Source of the DNA: Natronobacillus azotifigens
GTDB lineage: Bacteria > Bacillota > Bacilli > Bacillales > Amphibacillaceae
Assembly (NCBI RefSeq): GCF_026805325.1
Contig: NZ_JAPRAT010000023.1
Location: forward strand, 1-64,000
Direction: 5' to 3'
DNA length: 64,000 bases
How positions within the stretch are numbered: position 1 is the stretch's first letter; each line of letters starts with the position of its first letter. The position numbers were made by a program, and so were the translations under genes. Shown here in pieces: positions 61,542-64,000 of this stretch. The notes below the pieces were generated by a model. The model ran no database searches, had not been told where the DNA came from, and saw only the letters and a list, made by a program, of their open reading frames with translations.

Positions 61542-61703
61542 TATCCCGGAGCAACCGTCCGTAAGACTCCCACTTCAAAACAACGAGAAAAGCAAGTTGT
61601 TTAAGTGGGAGTAAAGAGTAACGGACGCTAGCACCCCGAATGGTTCAAAGTCCTTTAGGTCATCCTTTAGGGCTAACAATCAGTGGGGGAATAACTAAAA
61701 CAC
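61542..61703 (+). repeat. Element A, near-complete copy
   Basis: TATCCCGGAGCAACCGTCCGT, perfect hairpin 1 (ACTCCCACTT/AAGTGGGAGT plus AAACAAC/GTTGTTT), GGACGCTAGCACCCCGAATG, CCTTTAGGTCATCCTTTAGG and AACAATCAGTGGGGG; the final hairpin arm is missing. Confidence 0.9.
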
Positions 61704-61756
61704 CTAAAAATATCGCCATAAAGCAAATTTTTAAAAACTTTCCTATGAGACGAAAA

Positions 61757-61785
61757 AAACAGACGCTAATCGCGTCTGTTTAGAT
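61757..61785. terminator. Inverted repeat, terminator-like
   Basis: AAACAGACGC pairs GCGTCTGTTT around TTAATC-like loop; no strong T run, so termination is only possible. Confidence 0.4.
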
Positions 61786-61848
61786 TAAAAGAATTTTAGA
61801 ACAATAAAATGTAACATTTCAATGTTTTTCAAAGTAATAGATTTATAT

Positions 61849-61917
61849 ATCCCTGAGTGGCTCAACTAACAATCAGCGGGTAAAAACCACACATCAGGAT
61901 TGAAGTTTCGCTTTACC
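61849..61917 (+). repeat. Element A, internally deleted copy
   Basis: ATCCCTGAGTGGCTCAACTAACAATCAGCGGG, then ATCAGGATTGAAGTTTCGCTTTACC: 5' end joined to hairpin 2. Confidence 0.65.
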
Positions 61918-61966
61918 TTAATACCGTGGTAACTAAATGTTCACTGCTCATGATGCTAAGTGTAAA

Positions 61967-62935
61967 TCATACCCACCACATGTCGGCAGGTTTTTCTACA
62001 ATATTCACACTTGCTAAATTCGTTACTGCTTTTTGGAATCCTTCTTCAATCGACATAATCGGATCTTCATGTTCAATGCTGATTACATGATCATAGCCAT
62101 ATGTCCGCAGTGCACTAACCATGTTTGACCATTCTTGTAGGTTGTGGCCATACCCAACAGACCGGAAGCTCCAAGCTCTTGTTGTTACTTCAGAATAGGG
62201 CTGCATGTCTGTTAGTCCATACATATTCACGTTATCTTGATCGATATAGGTATCTTTTGCATGGAAATGGTGAATTGCCCCTTCTTTTCCTAGTATTTTA
62301 ATTGCAGCAACGGGATCAATCCCTTGCCACCATAAGTGACTTGGATCTAGGTTGGCGCCAATTGCAGGTCCAGTCGCTTCTCGTAATTTCAGCATGGTGT
62401 ATGGTGTGTGCACAAGAAATCCTGCATGCAGTTCTAATCCGATTTTCACCCCATGTTGCTCAGCCAAGACCGCTTGTTCTTTCCAATAAGGAATTAACTT
62501 TTCTTCCCATTGCCATTTTAGTATATCGCCGTATTCATTCGGCCATGGAGTTACTGGCCAATTCGGATATTTTGCACCTTCCTGATCACCAGGTGTGCCT
62601 GAAAATGTGTTAACAACTGGTACTCCCATTAGGCCTGCTAATTGCACTGTTTTTACAAAAATCTCATGTGATTCTGCTGCAAAATCTTGGTCTGGTGACA
62701 ATGGATTACCGTGACAGCTAAAAGCACTAATGGTCAAACCGCGTTCCTCAACTTTGTTTCGATATGCTTGCCGTTCCTTCTCGTTGGCCAAAAGTTCATC
62801 TAGATCACAGTGTGCATTACCTGGATAGCCGCCAGTACCAATTTCCACTGCTGTTAATCCGGCATCTTTTACATAATCAAGCATGTCTTCAAATGATTTA
62901 TCAGAAAATAAAACCGTGAATACACCTAATCTCAT
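61967..62935 (-). CDS. Sugar phosphate isomerase/epimerase family protein
   Basis: A 322-residue TIM barrel of the xylose isomerase-like/AP-endonuclease 2 superfamily. The metal ligands fall in GLELHAG (Glu), NLDPSHLWW (Asp and His), HFHAKDT (His) and SIEHEDP (Glu). Members act on sugars or inositol-type polyols (IolE/IolI-like). It follows the Gfo/Idh/MocA gene by 19 bp and is surely co-transcribed. The pair is typical of polyol or keto-sugar breakdown. Confidence 0.9.
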   Translation of the reverse strand: MRLGVFTVLFSDKSFEDMLDYVKDAGLTAVEIGTGGYPGNAHCDLDELLANEKERQAYRNKVEERGLTISAFSCHGNPLSPDQDFAAESHEIFVKTVQLAGLMGVPVVNTFSGTPGDQEGAKYPNWPVTPWPNEYGDILKWQWEEKLIPYWKEQAVLAEQHGVKIGLELHAGFLVHTPYTMLKLREATGPAIGANLDPSHLWWQGIDPVAAIKILGKEGAIHHFHAKDTYIDQDNVNMYGLTDMQPYSEVTTRAWSFRSVGYGHNLQEWSNMVSALRTYGYDHVISIEHEDPIMSIEEGFQKAVTNLASVNIVEKPADMWWV

Positions 62936-62954
62936 ATATACCGTCTCCCTTTCC

Positions 62955-63986
62955 TTAATGATTAACCTTAACTAATTTACTTGTTTCACTAGATTCCATT
63001 GCTGCCAAAATAATGTTCAGTGACTTCATGCCTTCTTCCCCATCAATTAGCGGTTCTGTGTTATGGATGATCGACGAAACAAAGTGATCGATCACCTGTG
63101 TGTTTGTTTGACCTGCTTCATCATTGGATTGGATTTTCCCCAGTTGATAATGAACGGTTTCTCCATTCGTGTATTGAACAATAAGTCCATAGTTGGGATC
63201 ATCTTCAAGACGTAAGACCGCTTTTTCTCCATAAATAACCGTTGAGTTATCTTCATTTCTTTTATAAGACCAGCTTGCGGTGAGCGTTCCGATCACCCCA
63301 TTTTCACTTTTTAAAAGACAGACTGCATTATCATCTACTGTAGCATTTTCTTTTGCATTTGTTTCGACAATGGCTGACACATCCGTGAATTCTTCACCCA
63401 ATAAATAGCGCATCAAATCGGCTTTATGGACACCTAAATCGCCCATAGCGCCAATAACTGCTTGATCTTTTTTGAAAAACCAGCTATTCGTTCCATCCAC
63501 ACTCCAACGTTCAGGACCGCCATGCCCGAATGTTGTCCGAAAACTGTATATTTTCCCAAGCTCTCCAGCTTCGATTAAACTTCTGGCTTTTGCATGGGAA
63601 GCAACAAACCGTTGATTATGGGCAATCATTAACTTTTTCCCGCTTTTTTGTGCTGCTGAAATCATATCTTCCGCTTCTTTCATACTAGTAGCCATTGGCT
63701 TTTCACATAACACATGACAGCCAGCTTCTAATGCGGCAATACTAACTGGTGCATGCAAATAGTTCGGTAAACAAACACTAACCGCATCTATATCCTGTTC
63801 CTTCAATAAGAGCTTATAATCGGTATACGGAAGAGCGTGATATTTTTCTCCGGATTCTTTTGCTCGCGCCTCGGCAATATCGCAGACTGCAACAATATCA
63901 ACGATTGGATTTTGTTCATATTCAATGAAATGACGATATTTCGCAATGCTACCACAACCAATAACTGCTACACGTAATTTCTTCAT
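62955..63986 (-). CDS. Gfo/Idh/MocA-family dehydrogenase
   Basis: A 343-residue NAD(P)-dependent sugar or polyol dehydrogenase. Rossmann loop VIGCGSIAKYRH near the N-terminus; EKP motif HVLCEKPMATSMKEA (about 95) with the catalytic Lys; GDLGVHKADLMRYLLG has the Asp-x-x-x-His acid/base pair. ATG 63986 has GGAG just inside the window edge. First visible gene of a unit with the TIM-barrel gene; upstream genes may lie outside the window. Confidence 0.92.
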   Translation of the reverse strand: MKKLRVAVIGCGSIAKYRHFIEYEQNPIVDIVAVCDIAEARAKESGEKYHALPYTDYKLLLKEQDIDAVSVCLPNYLHAPVSIAALEAGCHVLCEKPMATSMKEAEDMISAAQKSGKKLMIAHNQRFVASHAKARSLIEAGELGKIYSFRTTFGHGGPERWSVDGTNSWFFKKDQAVIGAMGDLGVHKADLMRYLLGEEFTDVSAIVETNAKENATVDDNAVCLLKSENGVIGTLTASWSYKRNEDNSTVIYGEKAVLRLEDDPNYGLIVQYTNGETVHYQLGKIQSNDEAGQTNTQVIDHFVSSIIHNTEPLIDGEEGMKSLNIILAAMESSETSKLVKVNH

Positions 63987-64000
63987 TTTAATCAATCTCC

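Larger units (their letters stand above)
61300..61966. other. Gene-less stretch made of elements A and B
   Basis: From 61428: a reverse short element B, element A lacking its 3' end (61542-61703), an inverted repeat AAACAGACGC/GCGTCTGTTT (61757-61782), and a second, internally deleted element A (61849-61917). Confidence 0.7.

Overview
The window looks like a chromosomal segment of a low-GC Gram-positive bacterium of the Bacillaceae. Supporting signs are the cdaA-cdaR-glmM-glmS order with a glmS ribozyme, CcpA-type cre sites, AGGAGG ribosome binding sites, frequent GTG/TTG starts, lipobox proteins and a sortase-type anchor. A moderately halophilic or soil/saline genus (Gracilibacillus/Amphibacillus-like) is a guess from style only.

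Layout. 1-950: nine tRNA genes (Asn, Thr, Glu, Val, Thr, Tyr, Gln, Lys, Ala) and a terminator. 1.5-7.3 kb: core c-di-AMP and amino-sugar block (cdaA, cdaR, glmM, glmS ribozyme, glmS). 7.7-16.1 kb: accessory, decaying region with small enzymes (GyrI-like, VOC, TPR, LOG) mixed with many broken genes: a protein-kinase fragment invaded by a TnpB remnant, a MazG-like gene, a GNAT, a frameshifted ECF sigma factor with its interrupted anti-sigma gene, and a response-regulator piece. 16.7-24 kb: resistance and transport genes, including an ABC-F ribosome protection gene behind a complete attenuator with an MRN leader peptide, a cation diffusion facilitator, a DUF523 protein and FosX. 24.2-26.5 kb: yfzA-gntR-ABC operon. 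26.7-32.5 kb: lipoprotein and a 1605-residue wall-anchored GH43 protein under a cre site. 32.9-35.7 kb: small genes including trmO and a NERD protein.

36-41.7 kb: carbohydrate uptake: a bglP-type PTS permease behind a RAT/terminator leader, and a three-gene sugar ABC importer with cre and LacI-type operator. 42-46 kb: membrane diguanylate cyclase, AI-2E family transporter, lipoprotein. 46.3-49 kb: nickel/cobalt ECF-type transporter lacking its ATPase. 49.5-58.4 kb: DNA glycosylase, GNAT, oxidoreductase, HAD phosphatase, LD-carboxypeptidase, LuxR/DUF2087 regulator, PPP-like phosphatase, RNHCP zinc protein, pentapeptide protein and transglutaminase. 58.4-64 kb: TetR/MMPL pair, then a sugar isomerase and a dehydrogenase.

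The most striking item is a stretch of about 190 nt (about 56.29-56.48 kb) directly upstream of the RNHCP gene. It is collinear with, but shorter than, the 3' major (head) domain of 16S rRNA and keeps the universally conserved blocks in order. It may be a rRNA-mimicking leader or decoy RNA. Also notable are about a dozen copies of a ~155-nt dispersed hairpin element (called A here) flanked by TTTAT and lacking inverted ends, a second hairpin element (B) containing a 30-bp perfect palindrome arm, and two unrelated tandem arrays with the same 52-bp period.
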